A stretch of 64,000 nt of DNA from Hydractinia symbiolongicarpus (taxonomy: Eukaryota; Cnidaria; Hydrozoa; Anthoathecata; Hydractiniidae), in the NCBI RefSeq assembly GCF_029227915.1, contig NC_079878.1:16678001-16742000 (forward strand). Reading direction: 5' to 3'. A model generated the notes under the pieces. The model saw nothing but the letters and a program-made list of their open reading frames with translations. It ran no database searches and had not been told where the DNA came from. Made by a program: the position numbers and the translations under genes. Of this stretch, positions 1 to 9,204 are shown piece by piece (position 1 is the first letter of the stretch; the number at the start of each line of letters is the position of its first letter).

Positions 1-72
1 TTATTGGTTATAAACGGCTTAATAGTTTTCCAAAAAGTTTTATTTTCTACAATCCCAGAATCTATAACATTT

Positions 73-297
73 TTAAAATACATTTTTATGGCTTTCTTTC
101 TGATCGCAGAAGCGTACCCACGTGTTATGAAATTTGAATCTCTTCGCAAGTCTGTTCCGCTCCTTAATCTCATCCCGCAGGTACTTTACAATATCCTCAA
201 TATTTTTTAGTCTGTAAACCTGTCCTTCATCCTGCATATCGGTGCCCTGCACAGGTGCACTCGGCAAACGCGGATACAGTTTGCTGATATTGCTCAT
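73..297 (-). pseudogene. N-terminal fragment of two-helix membrane protein, copy A left unit
   Basis: Starts MSNISKLYPRLPSAP and continues through a charged stretch (DEIKERNRLAKRF) to NTWVRFCD, then similarity stops. The same family occurs at 11845-12487, where the hydrophobic part follows NTWVRMCD, so this copy has lost its membrane helices and C-terminus. It lies just downstream of the MKQ-family fragment at 302-640 in the same orientation, as in the other copies. The role is unknown; a virion or membrane protein of the element is an inference. Confidence 0.6.
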
Positions 298-301
298 CTT
301 T

Positions 302-640
302 ATTCTATGAGAATGCACATGGGTAGGCCTGTGAGCGAGACGTTCTTCTCATTGTGGTAGACGTCTGTAAGTATAAACTCTAGACGGTCCGTAGAGCCCT
401 TCAGTGGAAGGTAAACAGAGTGTCAAAATTCCAGGTTAACATTAAGCGTTTAACTCTTTGGTGGAAAGCAAGGCCAGAATTTTAGACTTTTTATCATCAA
501 GCAGACAGTCGTCTTCATCCAACTGCGGACAAACGAGTCTCAACCTATGGTAACCGTCAGTCCTGTAATAGGCATCGTGGTCACCACTCGTTTAGTACTT
601 TTTGCGGGATCGTAGGGTAGGCCCCAAAGCTCCTTTCTAG
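302..640 (-). pseudogene. C-terminal fragment of MKQ-family protein (possible minor capsid)
   Basis: On the minus strand this encodes degraded versions of the motifs GLPYDP, DEDDCLLDGKKSKILALLP and VYLPLKGSTDRLEF that are better preserved at 12490-13159. Several frameshifts and stops are present and the N-terminal half is missing. At its 5' side it meets a plus-strand piece of the P gene, the same divergent pair as at 13159/13182. It is a fossil; I cannot assign a biochemical role. Confidence 0.55.
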
Positions 641-647
641 GGTCCGG

Positions 648-790
648 TGCAGACAATTATACAGCAAGGCAGATCCTATTGCAAAAGTTCGAGGCCATGG
701 TACAACGCCAAGAAAATGTAGGCCATGACATCACGGAATTCCAAAAAGTGTTGCAATATTCCCAAACTCCAGTAAATTTTGCCGTCATGA
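648..790 (+). pseudogene. Internal fragment of P protein
   Basis: Encodes QILLQKFEAMVQRQENV, then HDITEF and TPVNFAVM, matching the middle of the P proteins at 13182-14327 and 39356-40444. Both ends are lost. It is followed directly by the last codons of the capsid-like gene, so a deletion has removed the rest of P, the Gly-rich gene and most of the capsid gene between them. Confidence 0.6.
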
Positions 791-797
791 CCTGCAG

Positions 798-854
798 GAC
801 GCGCAAATGAACATCCTGGATGGTACGCTCGATGGTGTGTGGTGTATTAAATAA
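798..854 (+). pseudogene. C-terminal tail of capsid-like protein
   Basis: Nineteen codons reading DAQMNILDGTLDGV and then a stop. They match the C-terminus of the capsid-like protein in copy C (YLLMDAQLNILDGRF at 37089-37160, minus strand). The fragment sits just upstream of the small membrane protein gene at 858, the same neighbour it has in copy C. The rest of the gene is deleted. Confidence 0.6.
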
Positions 855-857
855 AAG

Positions 858-1253
858 ATGGCAACGATAGCTGTGATCGTGGCCGGGGCTGCAATAAACG
901 CACTAGCCTTCTCCGGGACGAATTATCTATTTTCTAAGCTCTCGGGACACGGCGAGGCGAAACGGAGGCGTCACGACGAGGCTGTTGAAAAGCTTAACTC
1001 TGCCCAAGCGAAGTGGATACGAAAAAGGCAGGCTAAATTGGACTGGTTCAATGAACAGAGGGAGATACAATTAAAGGCCGGTAAAAGCCTTCGTGATCTC
1101 GATGACGATATGTATAAATTCTATATCGCCTCGGAAAAGAAGGCCCCGAAAAAAGATTTTTACACACCCTCGAACTAGCAACAAGATGGTGAGTTAACGT
1201 TTGTCCTTGGCTCGTTGTCTCTACTGAGATTTGTGGCTTACAAATACTTGTAG
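858..1253 (+). pseudogene. Small membrane protein between capsid-like gene and integrase
   Basis: Reads MATIAVIVAGAAINALAFSG at the N-terminus, a likely membrane helix, followed by a charged helical middle (AKRRRHDEAVEKLNSAQ, RQAKLDWFNEQREIQLK) and, past one in-frame TAG at 1176-1178, a second hydrophobic segment (LTFVLGSLSLLRFVAYKYL). Without that stop the reading frame is continuous to 1253, about 131 codons. Copies occur at 36658-37038 and 34151-34340, always directly upstream of the integrase. The function is unknown; a membrane or virion role is an inference. Confidence 0.65.
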
Positions 1254-1280
1254 GAACGTTTTCTGACATATATAATAAAC

Positions 1281-2241
1281 ATGTCAGAAAAATCACCACA
1301 TATCCTTGCGGAAGAAGAGGCCGAAAAATTAAGCCAAATTTACTATACCCCGGAACACCTGTGGACTGGCTGCAAAGCTATTAAATTACTCGCGAAGGAG
1401 AGTGGTCTCCCGAAAAAGCTAGTAACTCATTGGCTGAGTAGGCAACTCCTGTGGCTCATGCACATCAAGGGCCCAAAACTTATTGATTATCCACGCTTCA
1501 CCATCACAACACCCAATGAGATGCATCAGTTTGATCTATTGTATATGCCACATGACAGGCTATACGGTAGCACCTACAACCTCTGCGTACCAAAAAAGCC
1601 AGCGAATTCGCAGGGATGATCCAAGATATCTACAAAGCAGGACCTTTACACTACCCTAAAACATTTCAGTGTGATAACGGTAGTGAGTTCAAATCGGATG
1701 TAACCAAGCTACTACAGGGTAAAGGTGTGGAAATTAAGAGGGCCACCACCAGATATCATCATACGTTTACGGCCTTTGTAGAGTCCTACAATAACGTACT
1801 TGTCGAAAGGCTATTCAAGCCCAAAGATGCGCAAGAGCTAGTCTCCGGGAAGCCCAGTACCATTTGGGTCAAGCACCTGTACACCATCGTCAAAGTCTTA
1901 ACAATACCAAGACTACTATGATAAACATGAAGCCTAGCAAAGCAATTAGGATGGATGAGGTACCGCTCGCGAAAAGTGAGGAATATCCCTAAGAGAAACA
2001 CCTACCCAAGGATGGCCTTTATCTCTATCTGCTACAACCAGGAGAGGAGCACGGGGACTCAAAAAGACGCGCCACTGACGCCTTTTACAGCAAACATACT
2101 TACAGGTTGGACCGTATTGTAGCGGGTAGTCGTGTTGTGTACTACCTGAAAGACGGTCCTGTTCGCAGCTTCGTCTCGGAAGAACTCATGTTGATCCCAG
2201 AGGATGTTCAGGTACCGCCGGAGGTTATCAAGGAATGGTAA
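1281..2241 (+). pseudogene. Retroviral-type (Polinton) integrase, broken
   Basis: A DDE integrase that would insert the element into host DNA. Seen in order: an N-terminal helical region with LSQIYYTPEHLWTG, the first catalytic Asp in HQFDLLYMPHD, the second in FQCDNGSEFKSD, and the third catalytic residue in FVESYN. There are 35 residues between the second Asp and the Glu, the classical D-35-E spacing. A C-terminal part with GLYLYLLQPGEEHGD and YRLDRI follows. A deletion removes the segment between the first and second Asp, with frameshifts near 1615 and 1915 and a stop near 1990. Its 3' end overlaps the opposite-strand gene at 2208-2794. Confidence 0.88.
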
Positions 2242-2794
2242 AATGCTTTCACGAGTTCGCCTAGATCACCCAGATCTATTTCATTATCCTCGCCATCATC
2301 TTCATTCGGATCCCTTACATAGTCCAAAGGATGCTGGGTGTAGAACGGGTATCCATAGACAATGCCTTTGATGACATTAGGTTCATTCTCCAAATCGGAA
2401 AGTTGAGTATATTGCCTATTGTTGCGATATCAGCCAAATCCGATAGCTTCAAATCCTTATCCTTGATGACCTGGTAGCAGAGTGCCCCATAATTTTTCGC
2501 CTTGTCCGCAACGATATGGAGCCCTAGACGTTCAATATCATCCTCGAGATCATCATCGATCCCGTTTCTCGCAAATGTTGCCCATGCTTTTTCGCTTGAT
2601 TCTACCCTGTGTAAAAGATCTTCGTCTGTGGTATATTCAAATCCTTCGTAGTATACTCCACCTCGGTACCTAAAATTTTCCAGGAAGGTAGGGCAATAAC
2701 TGGTCACTGACCCTGCTTTTATACAGCAATGTAGCACAGGTACCTGAATATTGTAGTTGATTGTAAATTGATTCCTTTGAAGATAGGATTCCAT
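2208..2794 (-). pseudogene. 'MESYL' conserved protein, function unknown
   Basis: Begins MESYLQRNQ and carries a Cys-rich centre (VLHCCIKAGSVTSYCPTFLENF) followed by an acidic region (DDDLEDDIERL) and a C-terminal part containing IKGIVYGYPFYT. One frameshift lies near 2390. A paralogue at 32711-33323 shares all these blocks. The CCIKAG...YC pattern could bind metal, but I do not recognise the family. Its 3' end runs over the last 30 or so bases of the integrase gene on the other strand in copy A, and a similar overlap is seen in copy C. Confidence 0.6.
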
Positions 2795-2897
2795 ATTGTT
2801 GATATTTCAGTACCTTTTAACATACAGCTGAATAGGTCAAAAAGGTATATTCCATAGGAGGGGTTGGGAACCCACCACTAAATGAGGCTTTTTCCTC

Positions 2898-2937
2898 TTC
2901 ACTACCCACAATTTTTACTACTCTTGTAGGTAGTGAA
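2898..2937. promoter_or_regulatory. Short inverted repeat between MSV199 and MESYL genes
   Basis: Nine-base arms TTCACTACC and GGTAGTGAA are separated by 22 bases. The repeat starts about 14 bases past the stop codon of the minus-strand gene at 2951-3782. A related inverted repeat sits at the same place in copy C (32626-32656), and the sequence between it and the next start codon is also conserved, so this is more than chance. It may act in transcript ending or in expression of the next gene; that is inference. Confidence 0.4.
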
Positions 2938-2950
2938 AATTAGCGCCTGC

Positions 2951-3782
2951 TTACGACATATCAATGTCGAGCATTCCCTCAAATAGCTCCAAAGTATCAT
3001 CGTCGGGCATCGTGAAATGGTTGAGGTAAAAATTCTCAATGCCTAGGGTATCGTCCCTGAATCGGCACTAGGCATGTACGGCATTGGGGTCGTCGCATTC
3101 CGGTTTCCTTACAGTCTACTCGGGGTACATCTCCCCTAACGTGCTTATTCTTGTACTTAGTTGCTTACGTTGGCATAGGATCATATAGTGCTTATATATA
3201 CCTTTTTTCCATGCTCGTGAGGATCGTTTTTATCAACCACACATATCACGGTATCATATTGATATCGGTGTGGAACATGCCTATGCCGTAGTTCCGAGTT
3301 GTCTTGTTTAAGAGCACTAAGGTGTTCGTCTTTATCCTCGAGCTTATCCCCCAACACCATGAGTTGGTTGTCCCAATCCTCGACTTCATCACCGAGAAAA
3401 GCCATAGCCCCATCCCTGTCTTCGAGGGCTTGACGCTGCTCCTTAATTACATCTTGCAGTTTTTTCACACCTGGCCGGGCTAACCATTTGATGACCCCAA
3501 CAGCTTTTGGTTTTTTTGACCTACGCACAATTTCCAAGGCGCCCTCAAGCGTGACAAAGACGTCATGCCCATTTTACCCTCCTCCTCGCATACCTGATCG
3601 GGGGCCCATGGGAGGAGTCCCCGCCCCGGCCCTACTATTTCAGACCTGGTAGATAGAAATGCCAAAGGTATTGTCATATTTTTAACTTTTTCGATACCCA
3701 GGAAACGTCCCAAATTGGCACGTTTAATCATAGGCTGATCCTGGTTGTTGGCTAGGATCTCGATGACTCCTGCGTTGAACAT
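2951..3782 (-). pseudogene. MSV199/BRO-like protein with coiled coil and DUF3627-like C-terminus
   Basis: N-terminal part resembles the MSV199/BRO-N DNA-binding region found in large DNA viruses and Polintons (KRANLGRFLGIEKV, then RRSKKPKAV and IKWLARPGVKKLQ). The middle is a long charged coiled coil (residues such as QRQALEDRDGAMAFL). The end (YDTVICVVDKNDPHEHGKK) resembles the DUF3627-type tail seen with MSV199. Frameshifts near 3540 and 3190 break it. Copies lie at 34831-35595, 32521-32613 and 63572-64000. In viruses such proteins bind DNA and are thought to modulate transcription or replication; that role is from family knowledge. Confidence 0.7.
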
Positions 3783-3838
3783 AACTTGCGACTACATCTT
3801 TCTATATACCGATGCTTACCCAGAGGATTTCACTGTGG

Positions 3839-4435
3839 TCATCCGAGGATCTTCCAAGTCCTGGGGTGTTCCAATCTCACATACAAGCATGCATGCTTGA
3901 ATATTTTCAATTCGGCCTTGGTATCATCCCAATCGGAGATCATGTTCGTCTCTTCATCAGCTTGCCTCATGTCGATCCTCTCCGAGGGGTACCACAAAAA
4001 CAGAGCCTTCTTTTGGCTCCTCAGATTTTTAGGAAGAGTGGTATATGACTGCGTGAGTAGCCACAAACTATGCTTACGATGCCTTCCCGAAATAGTCAAT
4101 TCAAGTAGTGATTGTCGACGCTTGTCAAGGTCTTCATCGGCTATGACGTCGTCAATCACAAATAACGTCTCTTGGCTTGCCAGTAATGAGGATAGTTTTT
4201 GGATCCATTCAAACAATTGATCCTTAGGATCAATCAGAAACACATATTCGTCACGCCATAGCGATGCCCTCTCTAAATAGGTGGTTTTCCACCGTATGGT
4301 CAGGCATAATATTACAATATTGTGGAAGTGCTTCCTGTACTCATTCTCGAGGAGGTCCAAAACACGTTGCGTCTTGCTACAACTTGTGGGCCCTGTGAAA
4401 ATTGCCGTGTGGGGGTCCCTCACAACCTCCAACAT
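3839..4435 (-). CDS. FtsK/A32-like packaging-type ATPase
   Basis: A 198-codon open frame. Walker A is IFTGPTSCSKTQRVL near residue 14, Walker B is ETLFVIDD near residue 90, and the sensor-like LLTQSY follows near 125. In the copy D homologue the loop reads GPTSCGKT, so Gly to Ser in this P-loop may have damaged ATP binding. The size and motif order match the genome-packaging ATPases of Polintons and related viruses, which pump DNA into capsids. It lies between the zinc protein gene and the MSV199 gene on the same strand. The frame is intact although its neighbours are broken, so it may have decayed only by substitution. Confidence 0.82.
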   Translation of the reverse strand: MLEVVRDPHTAIFTGPTSCSKTQRVLDLLENEYRKHFHNIVILCLTIRWKTTYLERASLWRDEYVFLIDPKDQLFEWIQKLSSLLASQETLFVIDDVIADEDLDKRRQSLLELTISGRHRKHSLWLLTQSYTTLPKNLRSQKKALFLWYPSERIDMRQADEETNMISDWDDTKAELKIFKHACLYVRLEHPRTWKILG

Positions 4436-4441
4436 TTTATT

Positions 4442-5060
4442 CTAATAATTCGACCCTTTTTGATCGTGAATTTTGAGGTATATGGCAGCACACGAGAAAC
4501 ATATTAACACACCACCGTTATTGTTTACTAGGGACCCTTGACAGGCAGGGCATAGCTTGGTATTTTGGGTCTGATATTCCAGAGGTAGTGGAGTATATAT
4601 TAATTTACCCTGTAGACATCGCAATGCATTGCGGTACCTTTTGACGAGTAGTGCCTTCTCCAGGCCCTCCCCAATGAGTTCGGCGTACCGGGGTATAATG
4701 TTGTATGTCAACAAGGTATACAAAAGCAGGTAATCTTCATCCTGTTTGGACCCTATAATTTCCCCATCAATGGCAAGGGGGTCTATTTCATGTTCGGGAT
4801 CATTAATGTCCTTGCATTTGGTGCACCGCCTCGCCTTAGCTTTATCGAGGCAACTTATACAACTGGAGTATGTCCCCTAATCTCGAACTTGTCTGGAGCA
4901 AGCAGTTTTTTGTACCCCCTACAACGTTTGCTCTCCATTTAGTATTGCGGTGTACGCCTTGTATAATGCCTTAGCAACCTCGGCAAGCGTTGGGGACTTC
5001 CATGTTTCCTGATACCTGAAAGGTGTCTTGTGGTGTACATGCAACTTAAAGTTCTCAGTA
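4442..5060 (-). pseudogene. Cys-rich zinc-binding protein, degraded
   Basis: The last 93 codons (4442-4723) end with LCPACQGSLVNNNGGVLICFSC, a four-cysteine zinc ribbon. Upstream in other frames I can follow CISCLDKAKARRCTKCKDI, another pair of CxxC knuckles, and an acidic linker. At least three frame breaks or stops occur between 4860 and 5000. The copy D region has no obvious counterpart: its HNH gene is followed directly by the ATPase. Binding of zinc is inferred from cysteine spacing only. Confidence 0.45.
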
Positions 5061-5081
5061 ATAACCCTCGGAGAACTGGGT

Positions 5082-5273
5082 CTAAATATGATCCTGCAGC
5101 ATAATTATCAACTCATGTAGGGGCTGCATATAGGTGCGGCGCTTGCCCTTTGACAGCCTCTTAAGATCAAGACATGGGATACATGTACTCATTTGTTGGC
5201 CGTCTCGTTTGATCTTGAACTGGTTCAAGGGGAGAGATTTTGAACACTTGGAACACTTTTTAGCCTCCTCCAT
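5082..5273 (-). pseudogene. N-terminal zinc-finger fragment of zinc/HNH protein
   Basis: Reads MEEAKKCSKCSKSLPL, then KRDGQQMSTCIPCLD, giving two CxxC pairs about 25 residues apart. The copy D protein at 62224-62720 starts the same way (MEEVKKCTKCK ... WCIKCID) and goes on to an HNH nuclease-like end. Here the protein stops after 63 codons, so the nuclease part is absent. The start overlaps the end of the next gene (5260-5577) by 14 bases. Confidence 0.55.
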
Positions 5274-5577
5274 ATTGACTAGTTTTTGTCGTTAGGGACA
5301 AACACGAGCTCTTACTGGACACTTTTGTTGGTTTTGGCACGATACTTGCCGGCAACCACCTCTTCTTGACGGCCATTTCACGACTTGCTCTACCTGCTGC
5401 GAAGTACGCAACCATTTTGAGGACGTCGTTAGTGTCCATCTTGGTAGAGGGCCTCGTTATGCCCAAAAATTTCTTACCTGCCATGGCAAAGGCAAAGGTG
5501 AAACCAAGGTCCACGAGTGTCTCGTACAACATATCCAAAATCTCCTTTTCCTTCGGTGTTACGTTGCTTGTGGTCAT
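5260..5577 (-). CDS. Small conserved protein, function unknown
   Basis: A 105-codon frame starting MTTSNVTPKEKEILDML. The homologue in copy D (61924-62178, 84 codons) ends at PKPK, so the last 20 or so residues here are probably read-through after loss of the natural stop or a frameshift near 5330. Shared blocks are DLGFTFA, MAGKK, LKMVAYF and LPASIVPK. Two amphipathic or weakly hydrophobic helices are likely. I do not recognise a domain. It always lies between the one-TM protein and the zinc/HNH protein. Confidence 0.55.
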   Translation of the reverse strand: MTTSNVTPKEKEILDMLYETLVDLGFTFAFAMAGKKFLGITRPSTKMDTNDVLKMVAYFAAGRASREMAVKKRWLPASIVPKPTKVSSKSSCLSLTTKTSQYGGG

Positions 5578-5616
5578 TTATTATTATTACCGCATTTTGA
5601 AAATATCGACATTTGA

Positions 5617-5893
5617 CTAGGCTTTGCCCTGCTGGGGCTCTGATGCGGGGTTTTGAGATTCATTATTACCCCTACTAAACATATACCAGACGCCTACTCC
5701 TATGACAAGCACAGCCAAAGTCCCTACCCCATAAAGGTATACATCAGTTGACTTGCTAGAACCTGACGCAGGTTCTTGATCATCCTGTGAAGTACCTTTG
5801 TCCACGTTCTTCTGTAAGTTAGCCTTGTTCTTTCTGTTCCATTCGACAAGTCTCTTGCCAGCTGCGACACGATCCTCGTTCTTCGGTGGTTTT
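5617..5893 (-). pseudogene. One-TM protein with basic GRVAAGK-type N-terminus
   Basis: The conserved N-terminal part RVAAGKRLVEWNRKNKANL is readable up to about 5893. It is followed by a Ser-rich acidic spacer, one membrane helix (YLYGVGTLAVLVIGVGVWYMF) and a short polar tail ending in a stop at 5617. No clear ATG is seen in front of the conserved block, so the start has been lost or moved; the first in-frame ATG gives only 62 codons. The copy D homologue is at 61555-61904. The topology suggests a small membrane or virion protein; the function is unknown. Confidence 0.55.
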
Positions 5894-5894
5894 G

Positions 5895-6488
5895 TTATAA
5901 CCCTCTCCTCTTGTTTTTGCTCCTCTTCACTCCTTTTATTATAGCACCGTCTTTGCCTCCTCTACCTCCTTCCCCGCATCCTCTTTCCTCTTGTCCCTCC
6001 ACGAGAAGTGGGGACAGACACCTCCCGATAGTGCAGTACACAAGGATTCCCAAATCTGTCATGGATATCTCGTCCTCGATATCTCGACGTAATTCATCTA
6101 CATTGTCGATGTCGACAAAGTTCCAAATCAAATTTGCATACAGGCTTATAACATGGGTAGACAGTGCCCTAGCTGTTTTCTCCCCCTTCTCCTGGAGTTC
6201 TCGCTGTAAATATTCGGCATGGACTTTGTCAATTGCTTCCTCCGAAGCCTTGTCAACGAAGCCCTCTATGCATTTTTTTGGTAGTAAACGACCCTTGCCT
6301 TTGCGTAGGGCCTCTTTCAGCACCTGACGCTTATCGATAGGCTTTTCAATATTTTCATATTCTGCAGAGGCATTGTCAAAGACTTGTGCAATATCTGACA
6401 CCTTTATTAGTAGTCGTTTATAACGAAAAAGTATGTAAGCTATCATGGCATAAGGTAGTAGTATAGCGATTAGTAGGCACACCTCCAT
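5895..6488 (-). CDS. N-terminally anchored protein next to PolB, function unknown
   Basis: I chose the start at MEVCLLIAILLPYAMIAYILF because the copy D homologue (60661) begins at the equivalent Met; an upstream in-frame ATG at 6569 would lie inside the PolB C-terminus. One membrane helix is followed by a conserved soluble part: EKPIDKRQVLKEALRKGK, then CIEGFVDKASEEAIDKVHAEY and ALSTHVISLYA. The last 40 residues (Gly/Glu-rich, then basic) differ from copy D and may follow a frameshift. It overlaps no neighbour and directly follows PolB. Confidence 0.6.
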   Translation of the reverse strand: MEVCLLIAILLPYAMIAYILFRYKRLLIKVSDIAQVFDNASAEYENIEKPIDKRQVLKEALRKGKGRLLPKKCIEGFVDKASEEAIDKVHAEYLQRELQEKGEKTARALSTHVISLYANLIWNFVDIDNVDELRRDIEDEISMTDLGILVYCTIGRCLSPLLVEGQEERGCGEGGRGGKDGAIIKGVKRSKNKRRGL

Positions 6489-6489
6489 T

Positions 6490-7888
6490 TTAATCTCCTG
6501 TAGACGCTTGGCGGTAATGGCCCCTGGCAAGTGTTGTAATTTGATCTTGTTGCACGATCCGTTTTTCATCTGCCCTGTTTAATGCTAACTTCGATACCTC
6601 CTGGGTGTATACCTTATGGCACTTGTTTTGGATCAATACCTGGCTCTTGTAGACGTCAACGCCCTCTTCTAGACACCGCCGATAGTCGTCAAAGGTGATG
6701 GATGTTTTAGTCAAACATCTTTTGACGACCTTCGCTTTGCGATCACCGCCCTGTTTTGTAATGCTCTTGTAAGCATATAGCTTGGCCCTTAAGGTGACGA
6801 ACTCGGTCATAATTTTACCGCCTTATTCGTCCTTCATGAGGCCTACCACCTTCTTGTTTTTACCTATAGGAATAGGCCTACCATCATCCGGATTATAGGC
6901 ACTTGTATCGAAGCGTGCTTCAACATCTTTAGCGATATCAACATAGAAATCATGTGTCCTTATATGGTACACAAAGGAGTTTGTATCCATGTAACAGAGC
7001 TGTATTTTGCTACCATATTTTGGTTGCATGTAGTCGTAATTGAACTCGTACATCACCATTTTTGACATATCCAGGATGACCTGGCCAATGTATACGGGCT
7101 TGTTCATTTTAACCTCTGTTTTCACCATCTCTACACCTACCAGGTGCTTGCTAAACCTGCTTCCACCTTTGAAATTTGTCTTCATCACCAACTTCATGTA
7201 CTTGTCCTCGTTGGTGACCAGCTGGATGTTGCGATGATATTTTCCATGGTCTTTCCGAACACGCTTAAATTCATCAGCTTGTAAATGTTTTTCTCGAACT
7301 CGTTTTTGGCATACGTTCTCAACCTCGTCTTGTGATCGATGTACCCCTTCAGCCATGCCTTCTGGTTAAACCGGATCACCCTGCGTACTTTCTTCAATTC
7401 AAGATCATGTTTTAAAGCCTCGTGAAGGGCCTTTACATGTACCACATATTTACATCAACCTTATGGACTATCTTGCGTTCGGGTAGAAAAGGCAGCTCAT
7501 TATGTTTGTCATAGGTCCTGACGCATCGCCCATCCATATAGGTTGTTGGCATCGAGATACTACAGGTAGGATGATTCAACCTCCGGATCGTACCCGTCTC
7601 CCATGTACTTGTTGTTTGCCTTGGCATAACGATGTACGGCGTGGGTTATACCTCCTCGGATACCTCTCTCGAACTTCAATAGCATGTCCGGATCGGTGAG
7701 AAGCTCTAGCTTGATTCCGGTATATTTCAGTGCTGCCTTCCAGGCCAACCCGGGCGCACTATAGAAATGGGCAGGATCAAGCTTGTAATTCCTCAAGCAC
7801 ACCTCCTGAAACGTCTCGAAGCAACGGCTAACAGCAGGACGTCTATGGTCAGGTAGATGTCATGGTAGTCCCACATGGTGACGTTGCC

Positions 7889-7892
<4 letters not shown>
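6490..7892 (-). pseudogene. DNA polymerase B (Polinton type), C-terminal part
   Basis: Protein-primed family B DNA polymerase of Polintons, which would copy the element. Readable in order on the minus strand: DYHDIYLTIDVLLLA, LDPAHFYSAPGLAWKA, LLKFERGIRGGITHAV, then the motif B region KLMNLSVFGKTMEN, the motif C region LCYMDTNSF and the C-terminal block VVKRCLTKTSITFDDYRRCL. Two catalytic positions look damaged: motif B has Leu where Asn is usual, and motif C has DTN in place of DTD. At least five frame breaks occur. A LINE is inserted at about 7893 and the N-terminal part continues beyond it at 9205. Confidence 0.88.

Positions 7893-7893
<1 letters not shown>

Positions 7894-7919
<26 letters not shown>
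7894..7919. repeat. (ATT)n microsatellite, 3' tail of LINE
   Basis: A run of ATT units at the junction of PolB and the minus-strand LINE. Read on the LINE strand it is an AAT-rich tail, as expected at the 3' end of CR1/L2-like retrotransposons. It marks the insertion point. Confidence 0.6.
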
Positions 7920-8103
7920 AACATATATTTGGCATCCATAATTTACAAATGGTTCTTCTGCCTACAAAAAAATAAAAACTATAAAAATCTATAAAATCTA
8001 TAAGATCAGTAAAAAAATATATTGAATCTAAGTGCATAATGAAATAAATGGGCTCACAGAGTACGAAATGGTGCCGGTAGAGTAAGTAGACACATTGAAC
8101 AAG

Positions 8104-8136
<33 letters not shown>
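8104..8136. repeat. 33-base A homopolymer
   Basis: An uninterrupted run of 33 A on the plus strand (T on the LINE coding strand) inside the LINE 3' untranslated region. Length may be subject to sequencing error. Confidence 0.7.
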
Positions 8137-8138
<2 letters not shown>

Positions 8139-8256
8139 AGAGACTAATTAAAAATAAATAAATTGATGGCACCGATGTAAGGACACACAAAAAAGGTAGA
8201 ACTATAATGAAAAGATGGGGGGAAATAGGTAGCCTACATGCATAGAGTTATTCACA

Positions 8257-9192
8257 TTATTTGGATAAAAGTTTGCACAAAGCACTATCGTGTAAAAATA
8301 ATTTGACTTTTTTGATAAATTTTTTATGGTTGACAACGGAACGAATATTGCCAGGAAGATCATTAAACAACGCTGATGAGCAATCCATAAACGTTTTTCG
8401 GAATGTGTCGCTTTGTAGTTTATTTTTGTTTTCTGCATCAGATCGCAGGCTTCGACCATTTTTGTACCATTTCAGTGTAAGGTATTCAGGTGAGCATTCG
8501 TCATACAACACCTTGTGTGCCAGTTTTAGTATCGATAAATTTACACGCTCTTGCACTGGCAGCCATTTCAGTATTACTAACACATCGTTAGTGGAAGCAT
8601 ATCTCTGAAGAACAAAGCTGGCAGCGACATTTAGAACTCTTTGTAACCTTTTCATTTGATATTGTGGAATATTATTATAGACAAGATTTCCGTAGTCTAT
8701 CTTTGATAATATCAGTGCTTCAGCGAGATTCTTTCTCACGTGAAAAGGTGCCAAACGTTTCAATCGCTTTAATGTCGAAATCGTAGCGTATGATGATCTA
8801 ATGATGTTATTCACATGTGTAGACCACGTCATATGTTCATCGAATGTTATGCCCAGTATTTTGAGAGAGGATACCCGCTCAATCTCAGCACCATTACTAT
8901 GGAATTTGAATAAGTTACTGAAGTTTAAATTGTTTATACAGCTTAACTGGCTTGTCGAGTACATAATTGATTTTGTCTTTATGGAATTAAACATCAGATT
9001 GTTTATCTTTGACCATGTTGTTATTTGGTTAATGTCACTTTGAAGCTTTGCTGTTGCGATATCCATTTCTTTTAGTTTGAAGTGTATGTAAAGATTTGTG
9101 TCATCTGCGTACTGGATAGAATTACACGACGAATTCAACGATAGGTCAGAGACATAGATGTTGAACAATTTAATTACATATATGTTGAACAA
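8257..9192 (-). CDS. LINE reverse transcriptase, C-terminal half
   Basis: A 311-codon open frame that contains the catalytic YADD box (IQYADDTNLY) near residue 29, then the thumb region (LKILGITFDEHMTWSTHV) and the typical end ERVNLSILKLAHKVLYDE. The fingers and the endonuclease domain are absent because the insertion is 5'-truncated; the first two dozen codons come from a short duplicated stretch at the truncation point. The frame is intact from there to the stop, so this copy is younger than the PolB it interrupts. Confidence 0.8.
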   Translation of the reverse strand: MFNIYVIKLFNIYVSDLSLNSSCNSIQYADDTNLYIHFKLKEMDIATAKLQSDINQITTWSKINNLMFNSIKTKSIMYSTSQLSCINNLNFSNLFKFHSNGAEIERVSSLKILGITFDEHMTWSTHVNNIIRSSYATISTLKRLKRLAPFHVRKNLAEALILSKIDYGNLVYNNIPQYQMKRLQRVLNVAASFVLQRYASTNDVLVILKWLPVQERVNLSILKLAHKVLYDECSPEYLTLKWYKNGRSLRSDAENKNKLQSDTFRKTFMDCSSALFNDLPGNIRSVVNHKKFIKKVKLFLHDSALCKLLSK

Positions 9193-9203
9193 TTTAATTA
9201 CAT
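9158..9203. repeat. Tandem 24-bp duplication at LINE 5' edge
   Basis: The 22-base string beginning ATGTTGAACAATTTAATTAC occurs at 9158-9179 and again at 9182-9203. It lies at the truncation point of the LINE, so it may come from the insertion reaction or later slippage. Confidence 0.7.
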
Positions 9204-9204
9204 T

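Noticed and set aside
5911-6327. Plus-strand frame of 138 codons
   Set aside because: It lies opposite the anchored protein gene at 5895-6488, whose homologue in copy D shows that the minus strand is the real coding strand.
8104-8136. A-run as poly(A) tail of a plus-strand retroposon
   Set aside because: The surrounding retrotransposon reads on the minus strand and ends in an AAT tract at 7894; the A-run lies inside its 3' region in the wrong direction for a tail.
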